Shown: positions 32,110 through 44,899, numbered from the stretch's first letter. The stretch is DNA of 64,000 nt from Tuctoria greenei (GCA_036927565.1 JAYESD010000010.1:119938866-120002865); one strand, 5' to 3'. Numbers and translations: made by a program. Notes: generated by a model from the sequence alone, not told the origin.

Positions 32110-33257
32110 TAATCCCCATAGAGAAATACTCCGCAAAACCTTGTGTGTTTGTTGGTATTGATTTTCAGGTTTGGAAGGCACACATGAAAGCTTTTATCCA
32201 GGCGCAAGGCTTTGCGATATAGGAAAAAGTGTACAAGCCTTATGATGTGCCACCGAGCGATCAAGTCATGGCTACAAACTTAAGATATGTCAACAACAAC
32301 AACAAAGCCCGCAACTTGATAATCCAAGGACTAACTCAGAGCAACTTCGATCGTGTTGCACACCTCTGATCAGTGTACGATGTGTGGAGAGTACTTTGTG
32401 ACCACAATGATGGATCCAACACGATCAAAGAGGTAAAGCAGGATATGTTCAAAAAGGAATACATGCGCTTTGAGATGCAACCCAGTGAGTCCATTGATGA
32501 CCTTTTTGTTCGCTTTAATAAAATTCTTAGCAACTTGCGTAGTGTTAATGTTAATTTTTCAGATGTTGAAAATGCTAGGCAACTGTTAAGTGCATTAGAC
32601 ATGTCAATTTGGGAGATGAAAGTCACATCTATTCATGAATCTACTGTCATGAGTACACTTACATTATATGTGCTATATTCTAAATTGAAAACTTATGAAA
32701 TTGACATAATCTCATGAAAGAACCCCAACAAGTCTCTTGCATTTGTTTCTCAATGTGATATGCCTAGCTCCGGCCAATCTACATCTAGCAATACACTTGC
32801 TTTGCTGTCTTCACTAACCCTGGAATAGATTGAATTATTTGTAGAAGAAGAGCTAGCGCTCATCTCTACTTGGTTCTCAAAAGCATTGCAAAATGTGAGA
32901 ACTAGAAGGAGAGGAAGCTCCGGACCTCAACGATGCTTTGAATGCGGTAAGACAGGACACTTTCGTACAGATTGCCCTAACCTTTCAGGTCCTTCTACCC
33001 GTGATGAAAAGCAGAATAAAGTCAAGTCCTCTTCTGTCAATACCAACAAGAAGAAGAGGGGTTTTATAGGACGCAAACCGATAAACAGTTTCGTCACCGC
33101 AGTTCAAGAACTTGGCTCAAGTGATGTAGACATTGGAAGTGACGAAGATGAAGATGATCTGGTAAACTTGTGCTTCATGGCAGGCAAATCAAGATCAAGT
33201 ATGGAGGATGCAGAACACAACAGTGACAATGAAGAGGTATGTCCTACTTGTGATTAA
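32110..33257 (+). pseudogene. gag: Copia gag with zinc knuckle
   Basis: FVGIDFQVWKAHMKAFIQAQ (from about 32153) starts the capsid domain (UBN2/gag of copia). Stops replace codons at 32220 and 32368. Then an open run of 114 codons has EVKQDMFKKEYMRFEMQPSE and ends at a stop near 32716. The nucleocapsid frame 32886-33257 has a complete CCHC knuckle, CFECGKTGHFRTDC, and an acidic region SDVDIGSDEDEDDL. Confidence 0.85.
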
Positions 33258-34430
33258 ATGTGTGATGCTTTTTCCCGTGCAACTATTATTGTTAAGAAAA
33301 AGGACAAAAAGCTTAGGGACAATGCTGTTAAAAATTGAGTCACTAGAATCTGAAATTAATCATTTGAAAACCTTGATTCATAGTTATGATTATTGTTCCT
33401 CATGTGATTTAATATATGAATAATTGTCCTCCTTAAGAAATGCACACTCCCCCACTCTTGATAAACTTGAGTCAGAGATTGAAAAGAACAAAAAACTTGC
33501 TGCACTTAATGACAGAAAATTAAAAGATGCTTCTTGCTTGATTTGCATTGTTCTACCTGTAATGATCTTGAAAAGAAACTAAAAGATGCTATGAATGAAA
33601 TTTCAATACTGAAGAATGCTTCACGTGCTCATGAAGTTAAATATTGTTCTAATTGCAAACTAAAAGGAAAAACTTCATGTGAAAACTACCTAGAATTGTC
33701 TAAGAAACTTGATGACATAAATAGGAAACTAGAGCGGTTTTATATTGGGAAAAAATCTAAACTTGCTACTGAATTCATCCAAATCTTGTAATGATAAAAC
33801 TAGTTTAGGTTTTGATTCCCATGCTCATGCTAAAGCACATCCACCTAAAATAGTAAAGTCATTAGGAAGTGGTTTGATTAAAATAGTTCCTAAACCAAAA
33901 GAGGTGGCTTTTAAATCTGCAAGAGTGTTGTCACATTCGGGTTCAAATAAACATACTGCATGCTCATCTGGACATGAATACAAAGTTAAATTTCATTGTA
34001 CGTATTGTGGTAGAGATGGTCAAGTCATAGATTTTTGTTATAGACTAGCTAAACAACATAAAAAGGAAAAAATGCAAGCTAGATCTTATAACTCTCATGC
34101 AAAATTTGCTGTACATACTAAACCGAATGTCAGGAACACTCAAAGTTTACCTTCAGAGCTTCAGTTTTTACCTCTGGACCTTCTGTTGTTACCTCCAGAC
34201 CTTCTATTTTTGCCTCCGGAGCTACTGATTTTCGTGCTACACAAGTAACACCTTATAGGTCAGTAGTTAAGAACAAAAAATCTCAAACTTTGACTCATAA
34301 ACCTGTTGTTTTATCTCAGCTGTCGCGTGTTGTTCCTACTGGACATCATGTGACTCAGTACTGGATTCCTAAATGCCTATTGACTAACCCCAGTATTGAG
34401 TCATCGACGTATTGTGCTTCTATGTAGGTT
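33258..34430 (+). pseudogene. Copia Gag-PR linker, long coiled-coil region, broken
   Basis: Lys- and Glu-rich, leucine-spaced text in three frames (33208-33423, 33534-33791, 33745-34248) fits the long coiled-coil C-terminal Gag extension of SIRE elements. It holds CSSCDLIYE, CSNCKLKGKTSCENYLELS and CTYCGRDGQVIDFCYRL, repeated Cys pairs typical of that region. Several stops and frameshifts break it. The end has a QFLPLDLLLLPPDLLFLPPE repeat (34165-34230). Confidence 0.7.
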
Positions 34431-34436
34431 ACACGC

Positions 34437-34869
34437 TTGAGGAAGGAAAACATTTGGATTGTGGATTCAGGTTGCTCACGCCACATGACCGGTAACAAAG
34501 AATGGTTCTCCTCCCTCTCTTTTGTGTCATGTGTAGAGAATGTTACTTTTGCCGATAATTCTTCAACTCCTATAATTGCTAAGGGTTCGGTTATGGTAAA
34601 TGATCACTACACTTTGAAAGATGTGGCACTTGTAAAAAATTTGAAACACAACTTGCTTTCTGTTTCACAATTGCTAGATGAAAATTTGGAAATTATTTTC
34701 AATAAAAATTGCAGCAAAGTTGTAGATTCAAATAGTGAGCTTATTTTTAACATGTCTCAGTTTGGAAGAGATTTTAAAGCTGATTTTGATATGTCTTCTT
34801 CTAAGCATAGGTGTCTAGTTGCTAATGATTCCAAAGACTTATATTTTGGCATCGTAGACTTGGTCATGT
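34437..34869 (+). pseudogene. pol: Copia aspartic protease
   Basis: IWIVDSGCSRHMTGNKEW contains the catalytic DSG. Downstream NLLSVSQLLDENL and the GAG-pre-integrase start are readable without a stop to 34869, where a frameshift leads into the integrase zinc finger. Confidence 0.85.
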
Positions 34870-35523
34870 AGGCTTTGATCATCTTACGTGTGTTAGGGCT
34901 CTGGATCGCATATGTGGGCTGCCTAAGCTGAAAAGGGGCAAAGAAATTGTGTGCTCTTAATGTAGACATGCTAAGATGGTTGCAGTTTCACATACTCCTC
35001 TCACAATGATCATGACAACTGAACCGGGTCAACTTTTGCACCTTAACACCGTAGGACCTTCACATGTTTGATCCTTCGGAGGTAAATGGTATGTTCTTGT
35101 GATTGTTGATGATTATTCAAGATACTCTTGGGTTATTTTATGGTATCTAAGAATGAAGCTTTTAGTCACTTTAGTACTTTATTTCTTAGATTATCAATTG
35201 ATCACTCAGGATCTTTAAAAGCAATTAGAAGTGATAATGGAACTGAGTTTAACAATCAATCTTTTGCTCTGAAAATGGAATAGATCATCAATTTTCTTCA
35301 CCATATGTACCTCAACAAAATGGTGTTGTAGAAAGAAAGAACAGAGCCTTAGTTGAGATGGCTAGAACTATGCTTGATGAATATCAAACTCCTTGAAAAT
35401 TTTGGGCTGAGGCAATTGCAACCACTTGTTATGTCTCAAATCGTGTTTTCTTGCGTGCTAAGCTAGGTAAAACACCATATGAGCTTCGGTTTGGACATAG
35501 GCCTAGTGTTACACACTTTCAGG
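34860..35523 (+). pseudogene. pol: Copia integrase, cut by the CACTA element
   Basis: The zinc finger is LGHVGFDHL ... CS*CRHAK. In the core the first catalytic Asp is Asn (LLHLNTVGPS), the second is intact (AIRSDNGTEF near 35223) and the third intact (QQNGVVERKN near 35316). Stops and frameshifts occur at 34957, 35071, near 35130 and 35280. The frame ends TPYELRFGHRPSVTHF at 35523. About 80 residues normally linking IN to RT are missing next to the CACTA element. Confidence 0.85.
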
Positions 35524-35524
35524 T

Positions 35525-35623
35525 CTTATCCATACGCACGCCACCGCCGTTGCAAGTTAAAGGCCTATAATGTCGGGCTGAACTCATTCGCTTCATCTTA
35601 TCCATACGCACGCCACCGCCGCT
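35525..35623 (+). repeat. Direct repeat at left CACTA junction
   Basis: tcttatccatacgcacgcc followed by accgccg occurs at 35525 and 35598, 73 bp apart. The first copy adjoins the last recognisable copia codon. It may mark a rearrangement at the lost left end. Confidence 0.7.
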
Positions 35624-35885
35624 CCGCTCCGCCCCCAGCCCCGCCGCTCCCGCTCCTGCTCCCGCTGCCGGCCCGCCGTGCCCCTGCCGCCCCCGGCCTC
35701 GTCGGCACTGGCCCACCGCGCCTCTGCCGCGCCCCCGCCGCCCCCGGCCTTGCCACCCCCGGCCCCTGCCGCCCGCCTCCTCCCCGAGCGCTGCCGCCCT
35801 CATCCTTGCCCGAGCGCCGCTGCCCTCGCCCGAGTGCCGCCGTCCTTGAGCCCGAGCCTGGCCGACTGCCTCCACCGAGGTGAGC
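35600..35885 (+). other. GC-rich Pro/Ala-coding stretch, possible 5' exon
   Basis: C-rich triplet-like sequence, about 80% G+C, open in several frames on both strands. It ends ccaccgag|gtgagccc, a plausible donor site. It could be the first exon or a promoter-near CpG-rich segment of the CACTA gene, or a captured host exon. No domain is recognisable. Confidence 0.4.
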
Positions 35886-36214
35886 CCCTATTAGTTGTTA
35901 GTATTTTTTGTTAATTCAATTAATTGTCAATTGTTAGCTAGCACACTTACTAGGGAATTAGCTAGAAATTGGGGTGAGCCCCACCGCTTCGCTTTCTCGT
36001 GAGCGATGAGAATAGGCGTTGGGCGCCACATTTTTTGCCTGGGCGCCGCTCAATTGGGGTGTTGGGTCGGTTTTACTTCTGGCCTAAGTAATGGAAACCC
36101 TATTTTCCATCCCTGGCCGCTGCTAGTCCCATGTCCCTGATACCCCGTAGTCACGCCGCGGAGGCACACTCGACGCTCGCTTGACCTTACACCGCCGGCG
36201 CTTGCCCGACTGCC

Positions 36215-36430
36215 AGCGCTCGCCCGTCTCGCCGGCGCGCAGCTGACTCCGTCGTCCCCTTCCTTCGGCTCTCCAATCCCAGTCCCAACCCTCGCCTGTC
36301 TCGCTGGCGCGCGGCCGACTCCATTGTCCCCTTCCTTTGGCTCTCCAATATCTGTCCCGGTCCTCGCCCATCTCACCGGCGCACGGCCGACTCCGTCGTC
36401 CCCTTCCTTCGGGTCTCCAATCTCAGTTGC
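36215..36430. repeat. Three-copy 72-bp tandem repeat
   Basis: Units start near 36223, 36295 and 36367. Each contains cgcc(c/t)gtctcgccggcgc, a gcc(g)gactccgtcgtcccc stretch and ttccttcggctctccaat. Copies differ at about one base in eight. Confidence 0.8.
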
Positions 36431-36904
36431 AGCTTTGTAGGTACTGTTGTACCCTGACTCCCTGAGTTGCTATCACTTTATCACTCTATTAGTTGTTCTA
36501 TTAGCTCATTAGCTGTATTGCTGTGCTGTAGTGATGTATTAGGTGTAGATTGTAGTTGCTATGGTCCTTTATGGTGTAGATTGTATTGCTCTATCACTGT
36601 ATTAGCTGTATTTATCTCCGGCTGCTTTCTATCCCACCCCACTCTCTTTGACCCTCCTCTCCGGCTAGAGAGGACATAGTTCAGTGGGCATAAGACAACA
36701 GGGTTCTTGTGGTGTACTCACTACTTTCCTTCACTTGTCACTCACTTCGACACAGCGCTCACACATCACTCACCACTAGCACACACAACTTGCATTTGCC
36801 TGACACTCGACTCTCATTTTTATTTCAGCTCGACGCTGCCAGCCTCCTCCAATGCCTCCGCCGTCCATTCGACGCCGCTGGCCCACTGCTCCACGCCGCA
36901 CAAG

Positions 36905-37145
36905 TAAAGTAGGCATTTAGTTGTTAATTTCTAGATAATTAGTTGTTAATTGTTTTCTATGACTAGTTGTTATGCTATTTAGTTGTTAATTGTTCTTGAT
37001 GATTAGTTGTTATGCAAATTGATTGTTAGTAGTTGCTAATTAGGTTTGAATTGCAATTAATTGTTAGTTAGTTGTTAATTAGTTGACCATTGTAATTTAT
37101 TATTAGTTAGTTGTTAATTAGTTGTTAATTGGATCTTAATGTTAC
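36905..37145. repeat. AT-rich tract with recurrent tagttgttaatt
   Basis: tagttgttaatt and close forms recur about ten times in 240 bp. The tract probably lies in an intron or the 5' non-coding part of the CACTA gene. No gene is seen from 37145 to 37910. Confidence 0.7.
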
Positions 37146-37910
37146 TATTTATGCTTATGTGTTTATTTAATAATGTTTAAGATTTGTATTATTGCTCTCG
37201 TTTATTGTTTTGTGTTTAAAATACAGTTGCTTATGTTTTCTTTAATATTTTTGATGCTTATGTATTATATATAGAAACGGCTAAACAAAAGGGCTGTCGT
37301 ATGTAAAGTAGGAATCGTATATGTAGCGTATATACGGTCCTCGGGTCCAACCCTAACTTTCATTCGAGGTCGGGCAAAGAGAGAACGACACCGCTGCAGT
37401 GTGGGTCACGATTGTGACTCATGACTGGTCACAGGAGGTGAATCGTTAAGGTTAAGTGTATATGGGTCGGGCGGCCCATTACTAACCCTAAAAGTCTGTT
37501 ACCAGATATCTCTCCACCGCAAGACCCTCCGTTCACATCGCGCGTGTTTGAGAGAACGTATAAGATGATGAAAACTCCGAAAAACGTATGTTGCGAGTAT
37601 GTGTCCTTGACTCGCAACATCCGTAAGGAAACAGGTTTCCCCGCTAACTAGTTGCCCCCCTTTGTACTTTAAGAACTGCACCGGATAGGGGGGTGTAGTG
37701 TTAAATAGGCGGTGTTACGCTGCCAAAATTTTGTGATTTGTGAGGGTTAGGGTTAAGTGAATCATTAGGGTTAAGTGACCAACCCAGAAGGGCACGACAC
37801 ACAATAAGTGTGATCGTGTCGTGTAGACCATTGTAGTGGTACCATATGTGTCAAGGTGGTACTGTATACATTAACGGCAATTTCGTTTGCATTAAACTGC
37901 AGAGTCAAAC

Positions 37911-40900
37911 ATGGGTGAAGACCGCAGTTGGATGTATACTGGCTGGAAGAGCAGAACTGGTGGTCACTCGGATGAGTGGTACATCAAGTTAGATAAATTT
38001 CTGGATTGGGCATTTTCGTTGTCAACAGAAGATATGGTGCGGTGCCCATGTACAAAATGTCGGAAAATCAAGTTTTTGAGAAGATTGGAGCTTTCGTTTC
38101 ACTTATGTCGAAACAGTTTCACTCCACATTATGAAGTGTGGACCTTTCACGGTGAGACTAATTCTCGAGTCATAGCAGAAGTGGATGAGGATGATGATAT
38201 AATAGAGGTTGATAGGATGGATGAGATGCTAGAAGCTCTGGAGGCAGAGGATCCTCTTACAAATGAGGCAGAGAAGTTCTTCGTGGAGCTGAAGAAATCA
38301 CAAGGGCCGTTGCATGAACACACGGTTGTGACCGTACTTGCTTTCTTGACCAGATTTATGGCAATTAAGTCCAAGTACTTTTTTTCCATCAACTGCTACA
38401 ATGATCTCACGAAATTGATCTGCGATCCTTCCACAACCTCACAAAGCGCCACCAGATATGTATCAGTCAAAGATCAAGATATCTGGTGTAGGTATGAAGT
38501 ATGAGAAAATCAATGTGTGCCCAGACAACTGCATGCTATTCTGGAAATAGCACATCGATGAGAAGATGTGCTTGAAATGTGGTAAACCGAGGTATGTCGA
38601 AGTTGTTAATGACGATGGCGATAATGTGATGACAGATGTCACACATAAGCAGCTTCGTTACTTGCTTGTGACACCTCGATTAAAGCGGTTGTTTCTTTCA
38701 AAAAGAACCGCAAGACACATGAGATGGCACAAAGAAGGTAAACGTGAGGACAATGAATTCTTGACGCATCCGTCCGACGGTGATGCATGGAAGGCGCTAG
38801 ACCGTTTTGATCCGGACTTTTCTTGTGATGCGAGGAATGTTCGCATCGAATTAGCGACAAACGGATTCTCTCAGTTCAGTACGAACACCACGCCATACTT
38901 CTATTGGCCTGTCTTTGTCATTCTGTACAACCTGCCACCTGCTTTTTGTATGAAGAACAGTTCATGTTTCTCAGCCTCATTGTACCTGGACCTGATCATC
39001 CCGGGTCACGTCTTAACGTAATGTGAAAACTGTTGACCGAAGAATTGAAAGTCTTGTGGACTGGAGTCGAAGCGTACAACAGTTACAAGAAGCAGAAATT
39101 CAACCTTCAAGCTGCTTATTTGTGGTCCGTCCATGATTTGCCGGCATACGGCATGTTTTCCGGATGGAGCACTCACGGTCGTATGACGTGTCCGATATGT
39201 GCTTCAGACACGGATTGCTTTCTACTAACTCATGGAGGAAAAATATCTTACTTCGATTGTCACAGACGTTGGCTGCCCTCGAATCACATATTTAGGCATC
39301 AGAGGCATGTCTTTCGAAAGAACACTGTTGTCACTAAAGGACCACTGAAGCGTCTCAACGGGTAAGAAATTTCTAATATGTTGGACAAACTGGTGCCTGA
39401 TGAAGGTCATCCTGGATATTTCGTAGGTTATGGAGAGGAATACGATTGGACTCACATATGTGGACTTTGGAAGCTACCGTATGTGAAGTCGTTGATTCTA
39501 ATGCACAACATTGATGTCATGCATCAGGAGCATAACATGAGCGAAAGTATCATAAGCACTTGCATGGATATGCCTGGCAAAACGAAAGACAATTACAAAG
39601 CTAGACTAGATTTGGCAGACATTTGTCACCATCAAACTCTTGAAATCTCTTAAAGTGGTGGGAAGCCACGTGCTCCTTTCTGTCTTCGATCGAAAGAAAA
39701 GAAAGAAGTTATGAAATGGATGAAAACTTTGAAATTCCCAGATGGTTACGTAGCTAGCCTGAAACGAGCCGTAAATGTGAACACAAGAAACCTTACTTGG
39801 TTGAAGAGTCATGATTATCACATTATAATGGAAAGATTCTTACCTGTTATGTTTCGAGGCTATCTAGATGATGCAGTGTGAAAGGTTTTAGCCGAGCTCA
39901 GCTATTTCTGTAGACAGCTTTGTGCTAAAGAAATCAAGATCGGGATGATGGATAAGTTAGAGGAGATACCCATACTTTTATGTAACATGGAGAAAATTTT
40001 TCCACCGGGTTTCTTCAATCCAACGCAACATCTGCTTATCCATCCTCCATTTGAAGCTAAAATTGGCAGTCCTTTGCAATACAGGTGGATGTATCACATT
40101 GAAAGAGCGCTACGATATCTGAAACCAATAGTTGGCAACAGGGCAAGGGTGGAAGGGTGCATCACTGAAGCATATGCTCTTAAGGAAGTAGGATACTTTT
40201 CAAGTGTCTACTTTGTGGAAGAGAACAATATCAATACTTCGGCGATGTAGTACAATGTGGAAGAAACACCCCCTTTAGGCAAACTTTCCATTTTTCAAAC
40301 GAGAGGCACCACCGTTGGTAGCTACACGACCTACGTGCTATCCAATCATGACAGGACTGTTGCTTTACTCTACATGTACACTAATATAGAAGGCATGCAG
40401 GCATACTTCGAGTAAGTGTTTGTCCTGCATTTGTGCTAATCAACATATTTTGCTACACATGTATTCTAAAAGATGTTTTTTCACGTTCAGCGAGATCCAC
40501 AGACAATGTTGGCCTCATAGGCATCAACCTACAGCCAAACAAGTAGAAGGGATGCAAAAAGAAGGAATAAATGGGGGGCAGAGTTTCCTATCCTGGTTTC
40601 AAGAGTATGTAATATTCTCTCGTCTTCTATGTATTATAAGTTACTATTATTAAAGAAGTATTATCTTAACTTACGATCATTTATGACAGTGTCGGACTCA
40701 CAATGTCCATGAAGATTTGCGGCAGCTATCTTATGGATTGGTGAATGTTAGAAGCTATGGTCGATATGACGTAAATGGCTTTCGATTCCGTACACCTCAT
40801 TTTGAAGCTCTTCGTCCTCTCGCGGCAACACCAAATTCCTGTGTTGTGACGAGAGCAATGGACACTCAAGGGAATTTAACCGATTATTATGAGATCATTA

Positions 40901-41310
40901 ACAAAATCCTTGAATTTACTTTTACCAGAAATAAGACCCTTCGAGTTGTCTTCTTTGACTGTGACTAGTTCGATCGCACTCATGGAACTCGAGAAAACCA
41001 ATTTGGAATGGTGAAAGTAAAACATAAGGACCGACTACAAGATTACGATACATTTGTTCTTGCACATCAAGTGGAACAAGTGTATTATCTACCTTATCCA
41101 TGCACGAAGCTCAGTGCTTGGTGGGTGGTATATAAGGTGAATCTTCGTGAGCAGTTATATACTCCTGGGGATGATGGTTACCATGATAGCGAAGACGTTG
41201 AAGAAGTGTACCAAGAAGAAGAGTTGCCAGACACTTATATCGTCGAGCTTGGTGCTGGTCTCGATCAATTAGTTGGAGATGTTGAAGATGGAAGATGTAG
41301 AGGCAGATGA
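37911..41310 (+). pseudogene. TNP2: CACTA TNP2-type transposase
   Basis: ATG 37911 opens the transposase-associated domain (MGEDRSWMYTGWKS, CPCTKCRKIKF, then YEVWTFHGE). TNP2 core motifs follow: LRYLLVTPRLKRLFLSKRTA, WPVFVILYNLPP, LWSVHDLPAYGMFSGWSTHG, CPICASDTDCFLLTHGGKIS and LMHNIDVMHQEHNMSESII. The DUF4218-like part has MERFLPVMFRGYLDDAV and QYRWMYHIERALRYLKP. The DUF4216-like part lies at 40750-41160. Stops or frameshifts occur at 38502, about 38550, 39000, 39363, 39651, 39878, 40247 and 40966; a possible intron spans about 40412-40490. This protein would cut the element ends; this copy is inactive. Confidence 0.9.
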
Positions 41311-41499
41311 TACGCGAAAATAGAAATTTGAACAGACCACGGTGGAAGATCGTTGGGCTGGTTTAAGGAGTAGGGCACAGGCACATGATAATTATGTTGA
41401 TGAATTTTGAAAGTGATTACAAGTAATGTTTTCTTGAAGATAGTAACATAAATTTTGTATATTTTATTTGCATATTTACTGATTATCTAATTAAAACAG

Positions 41500-44205
41500 G
41501 ATGGTGTCAAAGAAGGGTAAGAAGGTGCCGCCGACGAAGGGGTTCTACCCCTCTAGACCTTAGGATGCTTTCGCTGGTGCCTCGTCGACTGGGAGCAGAC
41601 GCTCTCAGCTGCTGGGGCACGTTCTGAGTAGCTCTAGAGCTTTGTCACAGGTAAATTTCACTCGCTTTTGACAAATTCTTTAAATTCAATTCCACATTAA
41701 ACTTACTTATGTAATATTTGAATGGTGTAGTCCTCACCGGTTGACTCAGAGGCTGCGGCACCGTTGACCTTGGCTACCCTTCGGTGAGCCACCCCTCGGC
41801 TGGCGAGCCTTCTGTTCCTCACCCTTTTGACTCGGCTGGTGACGAGCCTTCTGGGTCACCTGAAGTAGCACCCCAGCAGACGCGGAGGACGAGGAGGACT
41901 CACTTTGTCAGTCCTCCACCGGTCCCTTCACAAAGGATCGTGACTCGTCCGGTCGGAGACATAATAAAAATTATAGTGTTCAATTCTGGATTCTTTTGGT
42001 TACTTAAGTAATGAATCAATAGATATCTTGCAGGGTTTGGGACAACACGTCTTTCACCGATGAGAGACACCAAAGACCAGTGAACGGTGTCCTCGGGTCC
42101 TTTGTGCGTTTGCACTATCCCGGGGTCATCGATGGGGTGTCTGCTCTTTCGTGGGAGGACTAAGCACGCGTCCATCACTAGGAGCACGACAACCTTCAGT
42201 AGGCCGTATGGGCCAATTTTATGGTAAGTATGTTAAAAATAGTTTCTAAGTTTTAACTCTTAAACTCTTGTTATGAACATCTCTTCAATATATTCTTTAT
42301 CACAAGCAAGGTTTACTTTAGAGGACCCGAATGACCCTCGCCTGGTTGAGGATGCGAGGAGAGTGTTTCGCTACAACGCTACCAAGGCGCTTTGACAAGC
42401 TTTGTCAAATGCTCGTATTCAAATTATTAATGAGCACTTGAAGGTAAACCAGCACCACGTGCTACACTTCTGGCAAGAGAGCGAGAGGCACCTGACAGAG
42501 GAGGAGTACACGCAGGTACGTGGGGTGCACTGAGTATTTTTTCTGATAATTTCCTCGATGGTATTTTTAACGACTTCCAACTATGTGCAGGGCCACGTGA
42601 GCTGGTTGCAGGGTCGGACCGATGCATTTCAGGCCCTTTGTTGCTATTGGGCTAGCGATGAGTTTAAAGCTAAGTCCGAGAAGGCTCGAGAGTTCAGAGG
42701 GGTCGAGGGGAAGAGCAGGCACGGCCAAGATAACCACCTGCGTTTAGCTAAACACATGGTAAGTGTATGTAACTTATGTTTATATATTCATAATATATTG
42801 TTCGTACTAACACGTATTGACAGGAGCGCGAGACGGGGGTGTCGCCGACCCCTGCTGAGATTTGGAAGAGAGGTCATAGGGACCCTTCTCAGCCTCGGGG
42901 GTGCAGTCAGACTGCAGCCGAGCGATTGGTAAGTTTAGAAATCATTCATATTAAATATAATTATATGTATTGTTGAACTTACACAGTTTCCTTGTTTTGC
43001 AGGCTAAGTACGGGGAGGTGGCTAGGAAGATACACGGCGAAGATTTCGAATGGGAATGTGAACCAATCGATCCTCAAGCCGCATATGCAAGCGGAGGTGG
43101 AAAAGCACACGGAAGGTGAGTTTATAAGTTATTTTATCATTTTCAACTTGAAGTATTCAAGATATTTCAATTTCATATTACGGACTCTCTTTTTTATAGG
43201 CTCGCCATATTCGACGTAGTTGTCAACTCGAGGGCAGGGAGACCTGCAAGAGGCGGCTCCACGCAGGCTTCTTCTGTGGGCATGGCAGGTCGTCGCGTCT
43301 CGCAGAGGGACATTGAGATGCAGTCCCTATGTCAAACTGTAGAAGAGAACTTCAGGCAACAGGATGAAGCAGAACGCCAAAGGATCGTGATGGAGGCCAC
43401 GATCAAAACCCAGGCAGCAGCGTTGGCGCAGATGCGGGAAGCAATGGAGGTAACAAAATAAAAACTAAAGTTCTCATTAATTCAGCGTAAATGACTTACT
43501 AATAGGTAACATTTAGTGTTTGCAATGACAGGTCGTGGCTCGGGCGCAAGGTCTGGGGATCCAGCTACCGCCACTACCACCGGTCCTTCCAGGCGATCCT
43601 TCTTCTACGGGTCGGCTATTTTTCTATGTCAACTTAACAATTCTAGTTTTAACTCAACTTAACCAAAATAAAGCGAGGAAATGGAGTGACAGTGAAAGAT
43701 AGATAGAGTGAGAGATGAAGTTAGAAGAGGGAGGAAGATAGAGAAAAAAGGATTCAAATAGAAGATAGGGGAGATAGTTAGATAGAAGAAAATGATTGAG
43801 ATGGAAGAAAGAGAGATATAAGAATTAGTGAGAGATAGTTAGATAGAGTGGGATAGGAATGACGAGAGAGAGGGAGATTGGAGATAGAAGGAGAGAGAGA
43901 GAGAGAGAAAGGGTTATGTAGATTGAGATAGAGGCAGGAAGATAGAGGGAAAATGATAGCAATAGAGAGAGAGAGAGGAATGAAACAAGAGAGGAAGATA
44001 GGGGATCTAGATGGAGATAGAGGGAGAGGGAGGGGAGATGTTGATGAATTTATATGCTAACACTAAGTTTCATTAATTGTAGGGATCTGCGACGGCTGCA
44101 CAAAGTCTGTTGCCGTCGCTACCGCCACCTGGAATGAGGCGCGACGACGACTTCGACTTCGAAGGTGGCTTCGGAGGTGGCTACGGAGGTCAGACGGGTG
44201 AGTGA
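41500..44205 (+). pseudogene. TNP1: CACTA TNP1/Ptta-type second gene, multi-exon
   Basis: ATG 41502 (MVSKKGKKVPPTKG) starts a gene with visible introns (gtaaat at 41650, gtaagt at 42221, gtaagt at 42759). Exon text: WDNTSFTDERHQRPVNG, VNGVLGSFVRLHYPGVIDG, LTEEEYTQ, GHVSWLQGRTDAFQALCCYW, SRHGQDNHLRLAKHM, SPTPAEIWKRGHRDPSQP and QRDIEMQSLCQTVEENF with a coiled coil. This is the plant Transposase_24 (Ptta/En/Spm) type, a DNA-binding accessory protein. A stop interrupts the first exon (near 41562) and others occur at 42163 and 42394. Confidence 0.8.
43675..44045. repeat. Purine-rich gagatag microsatellite
   Basis: About 370 bp of gagaga, gatagag and ggaagata motifs within an intron of the TNP1-type gene. 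It is strongly asymmetric, with almost no C. Confidence 0.8.
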
Positions 44206-44339
44206 GCCCTTGTTTGGTTTGTTGATGGTGATGCCATGTTTCGACGATGTGTTATGATGTTTATGTGACTGTTTGTTATATATTGCATATTGTGTGATTC
44301 TGGCCATCGAGTCAGGTAGTATTTTATGTTTTTTTAAAA

Positions 44340-44813
44340 AAAACCTTATTTGCGACTGCTTTTTATACAGTACCATCACAAATAAGGTCCCAGACCGTCG
44401 CAATTAAGCCTCTGTTATTTGCGACATATAGGCCGTCACAATTAAGACCCTATTTGCGATGGTCTGGCCGTTGCAAATGGTCGTGTGGGCCCCGTTAGGT
44501 GACCGCATGGGACCCATCGGCTGACCTTATTTGCGACGGCCAGGCCGTCGGAAATAGGGCCCTGGCCGTCGCAACTTGTCCTGTGGGGCCCACTGGCCCC
44601 CTGGCAATAATTTGTGACGGCTACTGCCGGCCGTCGCAAATAAGCTTATTTGTGATGGTGGCCATCGCAAATAAGCATATTTGCAACATATCATTTGCGA
44701 CAGCCAAAAGCCGTCGCAAAAAAGGGAAGTCGTTGCAAATACCTTATTTGCGACGGTTTCTAGCTTATTTGTGATGGCCCTGGCCGTCCCAAATCGTCGA
44801 GATTCCTGTAGTG
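44340..44813. repeat. CACTA right subterminal repeats and terminus
   Basis: About ten copies of tatttgcgacggcc and its complement ggccgtcgcaaata alternate as inverted pairs. They end with gattcctgtagtg (44801-44813). Such arrays are the usual subterminal transposase-binding region. The 3-bp duplication would be gaa (44814-44816); its partner is not visible because the left end is missing. Confidence 0.88.
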
Positions 44814-44899
44814 GAAGAAGTGGAGCTGCTGCCCAAAAATTCAGCAGCTAATAACTTTGGTTCAGCTCCGGATATTGATTCTCAACAAGCACCGACAAC

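Larger units (their letters stand above)
35524..44813 (+). mobile_element. CACTA transposon with TNP2- and TNP1-like genes
   Basis: The right end is clear: palindromic subterminal repeats finish gattcctgtagtg (44801-44813), the complement of CACTACAGGAATC, followed by gaa and then copia sequence. Inside are a TNP2-type transposase pseudogene and a TNP1/Ptta-type gene, both in + orientation. I find no CACTACAGG at the left. The element meets copia IN text at about 35524 in GC-rich sequence, and about 240 bp of copia also seem lost there. I infer a deletion that removed the left terminus. Confidence 0.8.

Noticed and set aside
35479..35883. Pro/Ala-rich host gene exon
   Set aside because: Open in several frames on both strands because of GC-rich triplets; no domain, no clear start. 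Noted only as a possible captured or 5' exon.
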